From: Pelagibacteraceae bacterium AG-325-E23
GTDB taxonomy: Bacteria; Pseudomonadota; Alphaproteobacteria; Pelagibacterales; Pelagibacteraceae
Length of the DNA: 64,000 bases
Direction: 5' to 3'
Assembly (NCBI GenBank): GCA_003282945.1
Contig: QBYG01000003.1
Span: 1-64,000, forward strand
The notes under the pieces are model-generated. The model had not been told where the DNA came from, ran no database searches, and saw only the letters and a list, made by a program, of their open reading frames with translations. Numbering within the stretch: the stretch's first letter is position 1; the number at the start of each line of letters is the position of its first letter. Made by a program: the position numbers and the translations under genes. Shown one piece after another: positions 17,952 through 27,421 of the stretch.

Positions 17952-18638
17952 ATGAAATTTACCAACACTTTATTAAAAGGCAAATTACAACGGAGATATA
18001 AGAGATTTTTCACAGATATAGAAGTAAATAATAAAATTGTTGTAGCACATTGTCCAAATACGGGCTCTATGATGGGTTTATTAGATCAAGGAAATGAAGC
18101 TTGGATAAGCGAACACAATGATCCAAAGCGTAAATTAAAATTTACTCTAGAGATGATAAAAGTAAAAAAAAGAATAATTGGAGTAAATACTCATAGAGCA
18201 AATAGAATTGTGGAACATGCATTAGAAAATAAATTAATAAAAGAATTTAGTACAATTAAAAATATACGAGCTGAATTTAAGTATTCTGATGATACTAGAT
18301 TTGACTTTTTGTGTGATAAGAAAATATTAGAAGTAAAGAATACTACGTTAATCAGAGAAGATGATATTGCAGAATTTCCAGATGCAGTTACATCAAGGGG
18401 CACAAAACACCTTCAAAAGTTAAAGGAATCAATTAAAAAAGGATATAAGCCTTATGTCTTATTTTTAACTCAAATTCAGGGTATAAATAATTTTAGAATA
18501 GCAAAAGATATAGACTCTAATTATTATAAAGAATATTTAGATGCTAAAAAATCTGGTGTAGGCTTTCTTGCTTACAGATGCACTTTAAATTCTAAAGAAA
18601 TTAAAATTGAAAAAAAAATAAAAATTGTAGATGAGTAA
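17952..18638 (+). CDS. sfsA: DNA/RNA nuclease SfsA
   Basis: LLKGKLQRRYKRFFTDI, VAHCPNTGSMMGLL, RFDFLCDKKILEVKNTTL, FPDAVTSRGTKHLQKL. Confidence 0.92.
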   Translation: MKFTNTLLKGKLQRRYKRFFTDIEVNNKIVVAHCPNTGSMMGLLDQGNEAWISEHNDPKRKLKFTLEMIKVKKRIIGVNTHRANRIVEHALENKLIKEFSTIKNIRAEFKYSDDTRFDFLCDKKILEVKNTTLIREDDIAEFPDAVTSRGTKHLQKLKESIKKGYKPYVLFLTQIQGINNFRIAKDIDSNYYKEYLDAKKSGVGFLAYRCTLNSKEIKIEKKIKIVDE

Positions 18639-19401
18639 TTATTCAGAAAAATTTGAGAAAATGAGAATTGCTGGGAAACTTGCATCTAAAACTCTGGATA
18701 TGTTAACAGATGAAGTAAAGGCAGGTGTTACAACTGATAGAATTGATCAACTCGGCTATGAGTTTATAAGAGACAACGGCGGTCACTCTGCTCCACTATA
18801 CTATAGAGGTTTTAAAAAATCTTTATGCACATCTTTAAACCATGTAGTTTGTCATGGCATTCCTTCTGATAGAGTTTTAAATGACGGAGATGCAGTTAAT
18901 ATTGATGTCACAGCAATAGTTAATGAGTACTACGGTGACACCAGCAGAATGTTTACTATTGGAGATATTCCTGTAAAAGCTAAAAACTTAATTGAAACAA
19001 CTTACGAATCTATGATGAAAGGAATTAAAATTCTAAAACCAGGAGTAAAATTGGGAGATATTGGATTTGAAATTCAATCCTTTGTTGAAGAAAGAGGTTT
19101 TTCTGTGGTTAGAGATTTTTGTGGTCATGGCATTAGTAATACTTTTCATGAGCAACCTAATATTCTTCATTATGGTAAGAAAAATACTGGTCATGAACTA
19201 ACACCAGGTATGACCTTTACAATAGAGCCTATGATAAATGTAGGTAAATTAGATGTAAAAGTACTTAATGATGGATGGACAGCAGTTACAAAGGATAAGT
19301 CTTTATCTGCACAATTTGAGCATACAATAGGAATTACAGAAGACTCTTATGAAATTTTTACAGAATCTGTTAAAGATTATAAGAGGCCTCCATATAATTA
19401 A
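18631..19401 (+). CDS. map: Type I methionine aminopeptidase
   Basis: MRIAGKLASKTLDML, SLNHVVCHGIPSD, NIDVTAIVNEYYGDTSRMF, CGHGISNTFHEQPNILHY, FTIEPMINVG. Confidence 0.95.
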   Translation: MSNYSEKFEKMRIAGKLASKTLDMLTDEVKAGVTTDRIDQLGYEFIRDNGGHSAPLYYRGFKKSLCTSLNHVVCHGIPSDRVLNDGDAVNIDVTAIVNEYYGDTSRMFTIGDIPVKAKNLIETTYESMMKGIKILKPGVKLGDIGFEIQSFVEERGFSVVRDFCGHGISNTFHEQPNILHYGKKNTGHELTPGMTFTIEPMINVGKLDVKVLNDGWTAVTKDKSLSAQFEHTIGITEDSYEIFTESVKDYKRPPYN

Positions 19402-20693
19402 TGATAACAAGATACTCTAGAAAAGAACTTACGGATATTTGGTCCGAATATAACAAATATAAAATCTGGCTAGATGTAGAAATTGCTGCAGCTGAAGGAA
19501 TGGAAAAATTAGGAACTATTCCAAAAGGTGTAGCAAGTGCTGTTAGAAAAAAAGCTAAAATTAATGTTAAAAGAATTCGTACTATTGAAGCGAAAGTAAA
19601 ACATGATGTTATAGCTTTCTTAACCTCAGTTACCGAAAAAGTAGGTATTAAAGCAAGATATTTACACCAAGGAATGACCTCATCAGATGTAGTAGATACA
19701 AGTTTTAATATTCAATTAATTCAATCTGGTAAGATTTTGTTAAAAGATATAGATCAAATTTTAAAAGTTTTAAAGTCTAAAGCTAAAAAATATAAATTCA
19801 CACCATGCATGGGTAGAAGTCATGGTATTCATGCTGAACCAATTACATTTGGACTTAAATTAGCTTCATATTATGAGGAATTTAAAAGAAATAGAAAAAG
19901 ATTAATTAGTGCAATAGATGAAATATCAACTTGCGCAATATCTGGTGCTGTTGGTACTTTTGCAAATATTAACCCTAACGTCGAAAAATACGTTGCTAAA
20001 AAACTAGGATTAAAGGCTGAACCAATTTCTACTCAAGTTATCCCAAGGGACCGACACGCTTATTATTTTTCAATTTTAGGAATTATAGCGGGATCAATTG
20101 AGAGAGTTTCAACTGAAATTAGACATTTACAAAGAACAGAAGTTTATGAATTGCAGGAATTTTTTTCAAAAAAACAAAAAGGCTCAAGTGCAATGCCTCA
20201 TAAAAAAAATCCGATATTAAGTGAAAACTTAACAGGATTGGCAAGAATGGTTAGAAGTTATACTATTCCAGCACTAGAAAATATTGCACTTTGGCATGAA
20301 AGAGATATTTCACATTCAAGTGTTGAAAGAAATATTGGTCCAGATGCTAATATAACTTTAGATTTTGCATTAGTTAGGTTAGCAAACTTATTAGATAAGT
20401 TGATCGTCTATCCAAAAAAAATGCTTAACAACCTTAATATTACTAAAGGGACCATTTTCTCCCAAGAGTTGATGTTAGAACTTACAAAATCAGGTTTGAC
20501 TAGAGAAATCTCATATAGATTAGTTCAAGCACATGCCAAAAAATGCATAGCAGATAATCTTAATCTTTTAGATGTTGTGATGGGTGATAAAAACATTACA
20601 TCTAGAATATCAAGCAAGAAAATGAAAAAAATATTTGATTATTCTTCACACTTTAAGAATGTTAACTTAATTTTTAATAGGGTCTTTAAATAA
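19401..20693 (+). CDS. purB: Adenylosuccinate lyase
   Basis: YLHQGMTSSDVVDT, GRSHGIHAEPITFGLK, SSAMPHKKNPILSENLTGLARM; followed by purC. Confidence 0.96.
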   Translation: MITRYSRKELTDIWSEYNKYKIWLDVEIAAAEGMEKLGTIPKGVASAVRKKAKINVKRIRTIEAKVKHDVIAFLTSVTEKVGIKARYLHQGMTSSDVVDTSFNIQLIQSGKILLKDIDQILKVLKSKAKKYKFTPCMGRSHGIHAEPITFGLKLASYYEEFKRNRKRLISAIDEISTCAISGAVGTFANINPNVEKYVAKKLGLKAEPISTQVIPRDRHAYYFSILGIIAGSIERVSTEIRHLQRTEVYELQEFFSKKQKGSSAMPHKKNPILSENLTGLARMVRSYTIPALENIALWHERDISHSSVERNIGPDANITLDFALVRLANLLDKLIVYPKKMLNNLNITKGTIFSQELMLELTKSGLTREISYRLVQAHAKKCIADNLNLLDVVMGDKNITSRISSKKMKKIFDYSSHFKNVNLIFNRVFK

Positions 20694-21478
20694 TGAAAAA
20701 AGGTAAAAAGTTATACGAAGGTAAAGCTAAAATAATCTATGCTAGCAACGATAAAAATTTAGTAATTCAACATTTTAAAGATGATGCAACCGCTTTTAAT
20801 AATCAAAAAAAAGATGTCATTGAAGGTAAAGGAATCTTAAATAATAGAATTTCAGAACATATTCTTACTCAATTAAGCAATGTTGGAATAAAAAATCATT
20901 TAGTAAAAAGACTTAATATGAGAGAACAACTTGTTAAATTAGTGGAAATTATTCCAATAGAATTTGTTGTTAGAAATATTGCAACAGGTTCTTTAACGAA
21001 AAGATTGGGAATAGAGGATGGAACAGTGCTTGATTATCCACTAGTTGAATATTGCTTAAAAAATGATGATCTGGGAGATCCCCTTGTAGGCAGAGAACAT
21101 ATTTTAGCATTTAAATGGATGGATGTTTTCGAATTAGATTTTATTTATGAAGAGGTAAAAAGAATAAATGATTTTCTTCAAGGTATGTTCAGAGGTGTTG
21201 GAATTAAATTAGTGGATTTTAAAGTTGAATTTGGAAGATTTGAAGCTGATGGTAAAAGAGAAATTATGTTAGCCGATGAAATTAGTCCCGATACTTGCAG
21301 ACTTTGGGACATGAGAACAGATAAAAAACTAGACAAAGATAGATTTAGAAATAACCTTGGAAACTTGATTGAAGCTTATCAAGAGGTGGCAATTAGGCTT
21401 AATATATTACACGAACAATCTAATATCAGACCACTAACTTATCCGAAACCAAAAGCTGTAAAAATTAAGAAAAAATGA
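20693..21478 (+). CDS. purC: Phosphoribosylaminoimidazole-succinocarboxamide synthase
   Basis: LYEGKAKIIYASND, FKDDATAFNNQKKDVIEGKGILNN, EFGRF...LADEISPDTCRLWD. Confidence 0.96.
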   Translation: MKKGKKLYEGKAKIIYASNDKNLVIQHFKDDATAFNNQKKDVIEGKGILNNRISEHILTQLSNVGIKNHLVKRLNMREQLVKLVEIIPIEFVVRNIATGSLTKRLGIEDGTVLDYPLVEYCLKNDDLGDPLVGREHILAFKWMDVFELDFIYEEVKRINDFLQGMFRGVGIKLVDFKVEFGRFEADGKREIMLADEISPDTCRLWDMRTDKKLDKDRFRNNLGNLIEAYQEVAIRLNILHEQSNIRPLTYPKPKAVKIKKK

Positions 21479-21708
21479 AAGTAAAAGTAATAGTCACTTT
21501 AAAAAATGGAGTACTTGATCCTCAAGGTAAGGCAATACAGCAAACTCTAAATGGTATGACATTTGAAAATGTATCAGAAGTTAGACAAGGAAAATATTTT
21601 GATATTGAAGTTAATGAAAGTGATGAGAGTAAGGCTAAAACTCAAGTCGGAGAGATGTGTAAAAAGCTTTTAGCTAACTTAGTAATAGAGGATTATAAAA
21701 TAATTTAA
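21475..21708 (+). CDS. purS: Phosphoribosylformylglycinamidine synthase subunit PurS
   Basis: KVIVTLKNGVLDPQGKAIQQTL; between purC and purQL. Confidence 0.93.
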   Translation: MKVKVIVTLKNGVLDPQGKAIQQTLNGMTFENVSEVRQGKYFDIEVNESDESKAKTQVGEMCKKLLANLVIEDYKII

Positions 21709-21966
21709 ATGTTAATGAAAAAAATATTAATTTCTATAGCATCGATTTTTTTTTTCACAAATTCATATGCCGAAGAACCTAACCACTCAAACAACTTGAA
21801 TGAAAATATAATTAAATATTATTGGTTTATTGAAGAAAGCAAAATTGTTGCAAATGATAGATTCACAACTGAGATAGTAACATTAAGTTATGGAGATTGG
21901 ATATTAAAATGTTCAATTGTTTATTACCCAGGGGAATTTGAGAGAACAAAATGTCAATTACCATAA
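21709..21966 (+). CDS. Small hypothetical secreted protein
   Basis: 85 aa, signal peptide KKILISIASIFFFTNSYA; directly abuts purS. Confidence 0.65.
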   Translation: MLMKKILISIASIFFFTNSYAEEPNHSNNLNENIIKYYWFIEESKIVANDRFTTEIVTLSYGDWILKCSIVYYPGEFERTKCQLP

Positions 21967-21982
21967 TGTTTTTTATTAAATA

Positions 21983-22663
21983 GTGAGATCTTCAGTAATA
22001 ATATTTCCTGGTTCAAATTGCGATAGAGACATGGATGTGGCTCTAAAAAAATTTGGCTTTAAAAACCAGATGGTTTGGCATAACGACGCCGATATTCCAA
22101 AAAGTGATTTAATTGTTCTGCCAGGTGGTTTTTCTTATGGTGATTATCTTAGATGTGGAAGCATAGCTGGAAAGTCAAAAATTATCAAATCAGTTATAGA
22201 TTTTGCGAAATCAGGTGGATTAGTACTTGGTATTTGCAATGGTTTTCAAATTCTAACTGAAACAGGTTTGTTGCCAGGAATACTTCAACAAAATAAATAT
22301 CTAAATTTTATTTGTAAGAATGTTTTTGTAAAAATTAAAAATAAAGAAAATAAATATTTTAAAAACATTAAAAAAGAAGTTTTAGAACTTCATATTGCTC
22401 ATAACGAAGGAAATTACTTTTGTTCAAATGATGAATTAAAATCAATAGCAGATAATGGACAAATAGCGGTTACCTATTGTGACGATAAAGGAAATGATAA
22501 CGAACATAATAATCCTAATGGGGCTATTAAAAATATAGCTGGGATATTCAATAAAGATAAAAATATTTTGGGAATGATGCCTCATCCAGAAAGGATGATT
22601 GATCCTTTTCTTTCGGGTGAAGACGGATCACTATTTTTTGAAAATTTAATAGGTAATGTGTAA
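21983..22663 (+). CDS. purQ: Phosphoribosylformylglycinamidine synthase subunit PurQ
   Basis: [55 protein letters not shown] start. Confidence 0.95.
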   Translation: MRSSVIIFPGSNCDRDMDVALKKFGFKNQMVWHNDADIPKSDLIVLPGGFSYGDYLRCGSIAGKSKIIKSVIDFAKSGGLVLGICNGFQILTETGLLPGILQQNKYLNFICKNVFVKIKNKENKYFKNIKKEVLELHIAHNEGNYFCSNDELKSIADNGQIAVTYCDDKGNDNEHNNPNGAIKNIAGIFNKDKNILGMMPHPERMIDPFLSGEDGSLFFENLIGNV

Positions 22664-24858
22664 TGAATGAAGTTAATGAGCAAATAGCAATCGATCATGG
22701 ACTGAAGAAAGATGAATATAAAAAAATTTGTGATTTATTAAAGAGAACTCCAAATATAACAGAACTAGGTGTTTTTTCAGCAATGTGGAATGAACATTGC
22801 TCTTACAAATCATCCAGAAGACATCTTAAAAAATTACATACTAAAGGTGATCAAGTTATCCAAGGCCCAGGGGAAAATGCTGGCGTTGTTGATATTGAAG
22901 ATGATGATGCAATTGTATTTAAGATAGAAAGTCATAACCATCCTTCATTTATTGAGCCCTATCAAGGCGCAGCAACAGGCGTTGGTGGAATTATGCGAGA
23001 TGTATTTACTATGGGAGCAAGACCTATTGCTAATTTAAACTCAATTCACTTTGGTTCAATTGATCATGAAAAAACTAGAAATCTATTAAGAGGTGTTGTT
23101 AAAGGAATTGGTGGATATGGCAATTGCATTGGTGTTCCAACTATTGCTGGCCAAACATGCTTTGACGAGTGTTATAATGGAAACATTCTAGTCAATGCAA
23201 TGACTTTGGGTTTGGTAAATAAGAATAAAATATTTTACTCTAAAGCCGCTGGGGTTGATAAGCCTGTTATATATGTAGGGTCAAAAACAGGAAGAGACGG
23301 AATTCATGGTGCAAGTATGGCATCAGCTATTTTCGATGATAAAATAGAGGAAAAGAAACCAACAGTTCAAGTTGGGGATCCATTTACAGAAAAACTACTT
23401 TTAGAGGCTTGTTTGGAATTAATGGCAGGTAAATCAATAATATCAATTCAGGACATGGGTGCGGCTGGACTAACTTCATCAAGTATTGAAATGGCATCAA
23501 AAGGTGATTTGGGTATTGAGATTGATTTAACAAAAGTACCTTGTAGAGAAGAAAATATGACACCATATGAGATAATGCTCTCAGAAAGTCAAGAGCGAAT
23601 GTTAATTGTGTTAGAGGCAGGGAAAGAAAATGAGGCAAAAAAAATATTTGATAAGTGGAACTTAGATTTTGCTGTTATTGGAAAAACAACAGATAGTAAA
23701 AATATAGAATTATTTTTTGAAAATAAAAAAGTTGCTGAAATTCCAATAGATTTTTTAGCTGAAAATGCTCCTATGTACGATCGTAAATGGATAAAAGCTA
23801 AATTACCTAAAGAAAACAATTTTTCAAAAGATGATTTTAAGTCTTTGAAATTAAGTGATTGTTTGAATAAAATCTTAACTGACCCAAACATTGCAGATAA
23901 AGAATGGATATGGAACCAATATGATCATACAGTTATGGGTGATACTATACAAAAACCAGGCGGTAATGCAGGTGTAGTAAGAGTACATGGAACCAATAAA
24001 GCTATTGCTGCAGCAGTGGATTCATCGGCAACTTATTGTCATGCTCATCCATTAACAGGAGGAAAACAAGTGGTTTGTGAAAGTTGGAGAAATATGATTT
24101 CTGTTGGAGCTAATCCAATAGCAATTACAAATTGCCTTAATTTTGGCAATCCAGAAAAAGAAAAAAATATGGGAGAGTTTGTTGAATGTGTTGAAGGAAT
24201 TACAGAAGCTTCAAAATATTTAAATTACCCTGTGGTTTCAGGAAATGTCTCTTTCTATAATGAGACAAAAGATAAAGGAATTAAACCAACCCCATCTATT
24301 GGAGGTATTGGTCTATTATCTGATTATAAAAAGATGGTTACAATGGAATTAAAAAATGAAGGAAACTATCTACTAATAATTGGTAAGACAGAAGGTCATT
24401 TAGATCAATCTATATTTGCAAAAAATATTTTATCTAATCACGATGGACCGCCTCCAGAAATTAATTTATTTAATGAAAAACAAAATGGGTTGAGTATTTT
24501 AAATTTAAAAAATAAGAATTTAATAGAGACTTGTCATGATGTATCTTTAGGAGGAATTTTAACAGCTGTTTCAAAAATGAGTATAAAAGGAAATAAAGGA
24601 GTAAAATTATTTCCAATTGAGAGTTTAGTAAATAAATTTGAATATTTTTTTGGAGAAGACCAAGGAAGATATATAATAGAAATAAAGCCAGAAAATTTAG
24701 AAATTGTTGAAAAAATACTTAAAAATGATTCAATCCATTTTGATAAATTGGGTATAGTAGAAAGTGATAAGATTACTTATGGAAATGAGCTGAAAATATC
24801 AATTGGAGATATTAAAGAAGGCTATAAAAGATGGCTAAAAGAATATATGATTAACTAA
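22663..24858 (+). CDS. purL: Phosphoribosylformylglycinamidine synthase subunit PurL (small type)
   Basis: [44 protein letters not shown], 731 aa. Confidence 0.96.
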   Translation: MNEVNEQIAIDHGLKKDEYKKICDLLKRTPNITELGVFSAMWNEHCSYKSSRRHLKKLHTKGDQVIQGPGENAGVVDIEDDDAIVFKIESHNHPSFIEPYQGAATGVGGIMRDVFTMGARPIANLNSIHFGSIDHEKTRNLLRGVVKGIGGYGNCIGVPTIAGQTCFDECYNGNILVNAMTLGLVNKNKIFYSKAAGVDKPVIYVGSKTGRDGIHGASMASAIFDDKIEEKKPTVQVGDPFTEKLLLEACLELMAGKSIISIQDMGAAGLTSSSIEMASKGDLGIEIDLTKVPCREENMTPYEIMLSESQERMLIVLEAGKENEAKKIFDKWNLDFAVIGKTTDSKNIELFFENKKVAEIPIDFLAENAPMYDRKWIKAKLPKENNFSKDDFKSLKLSDCLNKILTDPNIADKEWIWNQYDHTVMGDTIQKPGGNAGVVRVHGTNKAIAAAVDSSATYCHAHPLTGGKQVVCESWRNMISVGANPIAITNCLNFGNPEKEKNMGEFVECVEGITEASKYLNYPVVSGNVSFYNETKDKGIKPTPSIGGIGLLSDYKKMVTMELKNEGNYLLIIGKTEGHLDQSIFAKNILSNHDGPPPEINLFNEKQNGLSILNLKNKNLIETCHDVSLGGILTAVSKMSIKGNKGVKLFPIESLVNKFEYFFGEDQGRYIIEIKPENLEIVEKILKNDSIHFDKLGIVESDKITYGNELKISIGDIKEGYKRWLKEYMIN

Positions 24859-25088
24859 TGGCAATGGATTTAAAAGAAATAGAAAGCTTAATAAAAGAAG
24901 CACTCCCTGATGCAAAAATAGAAATTCAAGATCTTGCAGGTGATGGTAATCATTATTCAGCGACAGTAATTTCGTCGCAATTTGCAGGAAAAAGTAAAAT
25001 TCAGCAGCACAAAATGGTATATAATTCACTTAAAGGCAAAATGGGAAATGAGTTGCACGCATTAGCTGTTAAAACAAAGGAGAACTAA
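24858..25088 (+). CDS. BolA family protein
   Basis: IKEALPDAKIEIQDLAGDGNHYSATVISSQFAGKSKIQQHKMVYNSL; next to monothiol glutaredoxin. Confidence 0.92.
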   Translation: MAMDLKEIESLIKEALPDAKIEIQDLAGDGNHYSATVISSQFAGKSKIQQHKMVYNSLKGKMGNELHALAVKTKEN

Positions 25089-25427
25089 ATGGACAATCAA
25101 ACTAATGAATTAATTAACAATGAAATTAAAAGCAATGAAGTATGTTTGTTTATGAAAGGGACGCCTGATGCTCCTCAGTGTGGATTTTCTATGGTTGTTA
25201 TAAACATTTTAAAAGTGCTAGAAGTTAATTTCAAAGGTGTAAACGTTTTAGCAGATCAAAATCTAAGAGAAGGTATTAAAGTTTTTAGTGATTGGCCAAC
25301 AATTCCTCAATTATATGTTAAGAATGAGTTCATAGGTGGTTGTGATATAATTAAGGAAATGTACGAAAGTGGTGAACTAGCCAAACTTTTTGAAGATAAT
25401 GGAATTGAATTTAAAAAGAAGAACTAA
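25089..25427 (+). CDS. grxD: Monothiol glutaredoxin, Grx4 family
   Basis: VCLFMKGTPDAPQCGFSMVV, FSDWPTIPQLYVKNEFIGGCDI. Confidence 0.95.
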   Translation: MDNQTNELINNEIKSNEVCLFMKGTPDAPQCGFSMVVINILKVLEVNFKGVNVLADQNLREGIKVFSDWPTIPQLYVKNEFIGGCDIIKEMYESGELAKLFEDNGIEFKKKN

Positions 25428-25429
25428 TC

Positions 25430-26062
25430 TTATTTAATTAACAACCTAATTTTTTTTGATAAATACTTTTTAAGCAAGTTTAAAATTGATATTTTAACTG
25501 GAGTTTTTAAATTATCTTCAACCATTTTAAAATTAATACTATCTTCCCAACTTAATTCGATTACTAAACTCTCACGAAAATATTCATTTAATTTTTTTAT
25601 TGTTCCTACAGTTAAAACTGGTTCAAAATATTGTTGTTTTTTTGAGATATTAATTTGACTATTAACATCATCAAATACTAAGTGCCAAATATGAGCTTTT
25701 TTATTTTCAAAAACCAAATTATCTTCAAGTCTTGTAGGTACTTCAATGTATCCTTTTTTTCCTATTCTAGATAATTCATTTAAAAAATAAGAAACATCCT
25801 CAACATGTTCAGCTACATGGGAGGCAATAACAAAGTCAAACTCCCTATCTTTAAATGGCAATTTTTTTTCAGTAATCTTTACAAATGACTTATCTTTGTA
25901 GTGATTTGATAGATCTAGTATATCACTAACTGTTGTTGCATGTTTATTAGCACCATATCCACAACCAATATCCAAAACTTTCCAGTCTGGATTTTCTGAG
26001 AGGGTTTTTTCTATGTAGGTTTTTGATGTTCTTTTGATCAGAAAAATTATCTTGAATAATAT
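25430..26062 (-). CDS. SAM-dependent methyltransferase (class I); 5' boundary uncertain
   Basis: Motif I VLDIGCGYGANKH and FDFVIASHVAEHVED. Coding-like frame continues upstream of the tracked start (25975, TTG inside motif I) to an in-frame stop at 26063-26065 with no ATG/GTG/TTG. Confidence 0.7.
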   Translation of the reverse strand: MLFKIIFLIKRTSKTYIEKTLSENPDWKVLDIGCGYGANKHATTVSDILDLSNHYKDKSFVKITEKKLPFKDREFDFVIASHVAEHVEDVSYFLNELSRIGKKGYIEVPTRLEDNLVFENKKAHIWHLVFDDVNSQINISKKQQYFEPVLTVGTIKKLNEYFRESLVIELSWEDSINFKMVEDNLKTPVKISILNLLKKYLSKKIRLLIK

Positions 26063-26664
26063 TCAATTACTAAATTAGGTTCCATAACGACTGGATAAGG
26101 AACTTCTTCAAATTTCGGAATTCTAACAAATTTAACTTTTTTATTTTTTTCATCTAATTGTAAATATTCTGGGACTTCTCTTTCCTTGTTTGCGAGTGCT
26201 ATATCAATTAAAGCTAATTGTTTTGATTTATCTCTTATTTCAATACTATCTTCTTCTTTTACTTGGTAACTTGATATGTTAACTTTTTTTCCATTTACTC
26301 TTACATGTCCATGATTAATTAATTGTCTTGAGGAAAAAATAGTATTTGATAGTTTTGATCTATAGATCACAGCATCAAGTCTTCTTTCTAATAATCCAAT
26401 TAAATTTTCAGCAGTATCACCTTTTTTCATTATTGCTCTTTTATACATGTTTCTAAACTGTCTTTCGTTCATGTTACCATAGTAACACTTTAATTTTTGT
26501 TTAGCTTGAAGCTGAATTCCATAATCAGATGGTTTGGATGATTTTGACTGACCGTGTTGTCCTGGGGGATATGCTCTAGTATTAAATGGACTTTTAGGTC
26601 TACCCCATAAATTTACTTTAAGTCTTCTATCGACTTTATGTTTTGAGTTTAATCGTTTTGTCAT
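26047..26664 (-). CDS. rpsD: 30S ribosomal protein S4
   Basis: GRPKSPFNTRAYPPGQHGQSK, ENLIGLLERRLDAVIYRSKL, INHGHVRVNGKKVNISSY. Confidence 0.97.
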   Translation of the reverse strand: MTKRLNSKHKVDRRLKVNLWGRPKSPFNTRAYPPGQHGQSKSSKPSDYGIQLQAKQKLKCYYGNMNERQFRNMYKRAIMKKGDTAENLIGLLERRLDAVIYRSKLSNTIFSSRQLINHGHVRVNGKKVNISSYQVKEEDSIEIRDKSKQLALIDIALANKEREVPEYLQLDEKNKKVKFVRIPKFEEVPYPVVMEPNLVIEYYSR

Positions 26665-26707
26665 ATTAAAGTTATTGGGTTTATAGACATCAATATATTT
26701 TTGTCAA

Positions 26708-27421
26708 TCAAGGTTTTTTTATTAAACCAGCAAATACACTTGATAAAATGCGTATTTCTTTTTGAGAAAGTTCCATTTTATAAAAAATACTTCTTAAATT
26801 TTCAAGCATTATGGGTTTTTTCACTTTTTGTTTAAAAAAATTTTTATTTTCAAGGTTTGTTAAACAAAAATTTAACATTGCGTATATCTCTTTCTTAGTT
26901 GCTTTTTGTATTTTTTTTGATTTTTGAAAATCAAACTTTTCTTTTGAAATTAAGTTTGAAACAGTTTGAGCTACAATTACTAGACTGTGTGAAAGATTTA
27001 AAGACCTGAACTTAGCATTACTTGGGATCTGTAAAGTATAGTCAGCATAACTCACTTCATTATTTGTTAAACCTGAAGCTTCAGAACCAAACAAAAAACT
27101 TATCTTTTTTGAAAAATCAATTTTTTTTAATTCTTGTAACGAAATATGTTTAATATTTTTATTTCTAAATCTTGCTGATGTTGCAATAAGAATGTCAGTT
27201 TTGTTTAAAGATTTTTCTAAATTAGGATAAATATTTGCTTTTTCTATTATATCTTTAGCTCCAACTGAAGTTGCTTTGATTTTGTCATTTGGAAATGTTG
27301 GCTTTGGTTCTATCAATGATAAATTTTTAAAGCCAAAGTTCTTCATTCCTCTTGCACATAATCCTATATTTTCAGATAGCTGAGGTTTGTGTAAAATAAA
27401 TGATATATTATTAAAATTCAT
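26708..27421 (-). CDS. TrmJ/SpoU-family RNA methyltransferase
   Basis: FILHKPQLSENIGLCARGMKNFGF, FLFGSEASGLTNNEVSYADYTLQIPSNAKFRSLNLSHS. Confidence 0.9.
   Translation of the reverse strand: MNFNNISFILHKPQLSENIGLCARGMKNFGFKNLSLIEPKPTFPNDKIKATSVGAKDIIEKANIYPNLEKSLNKTDILIATSARFRNKNIKHISLQELKKIDFSKKISFLFGSEASGLTNNEVSYADYTLQIPSNAKFRSLNLSHSLVIVAQTVSNLISKEKFDFQKSKKIQKATKKEIYAMLNFCLTNLENKNFFKQKVKKPIMLENLRSIFYKMELSQKEIRILSSVFAGLIKKP

Noticed and set aside
23384-25029. Minus-strand ORFs 23384..23638, 23589..23891 and 24835..25029
   Set aside because: Antisense to purL/bolA; composition typical of shadow frames
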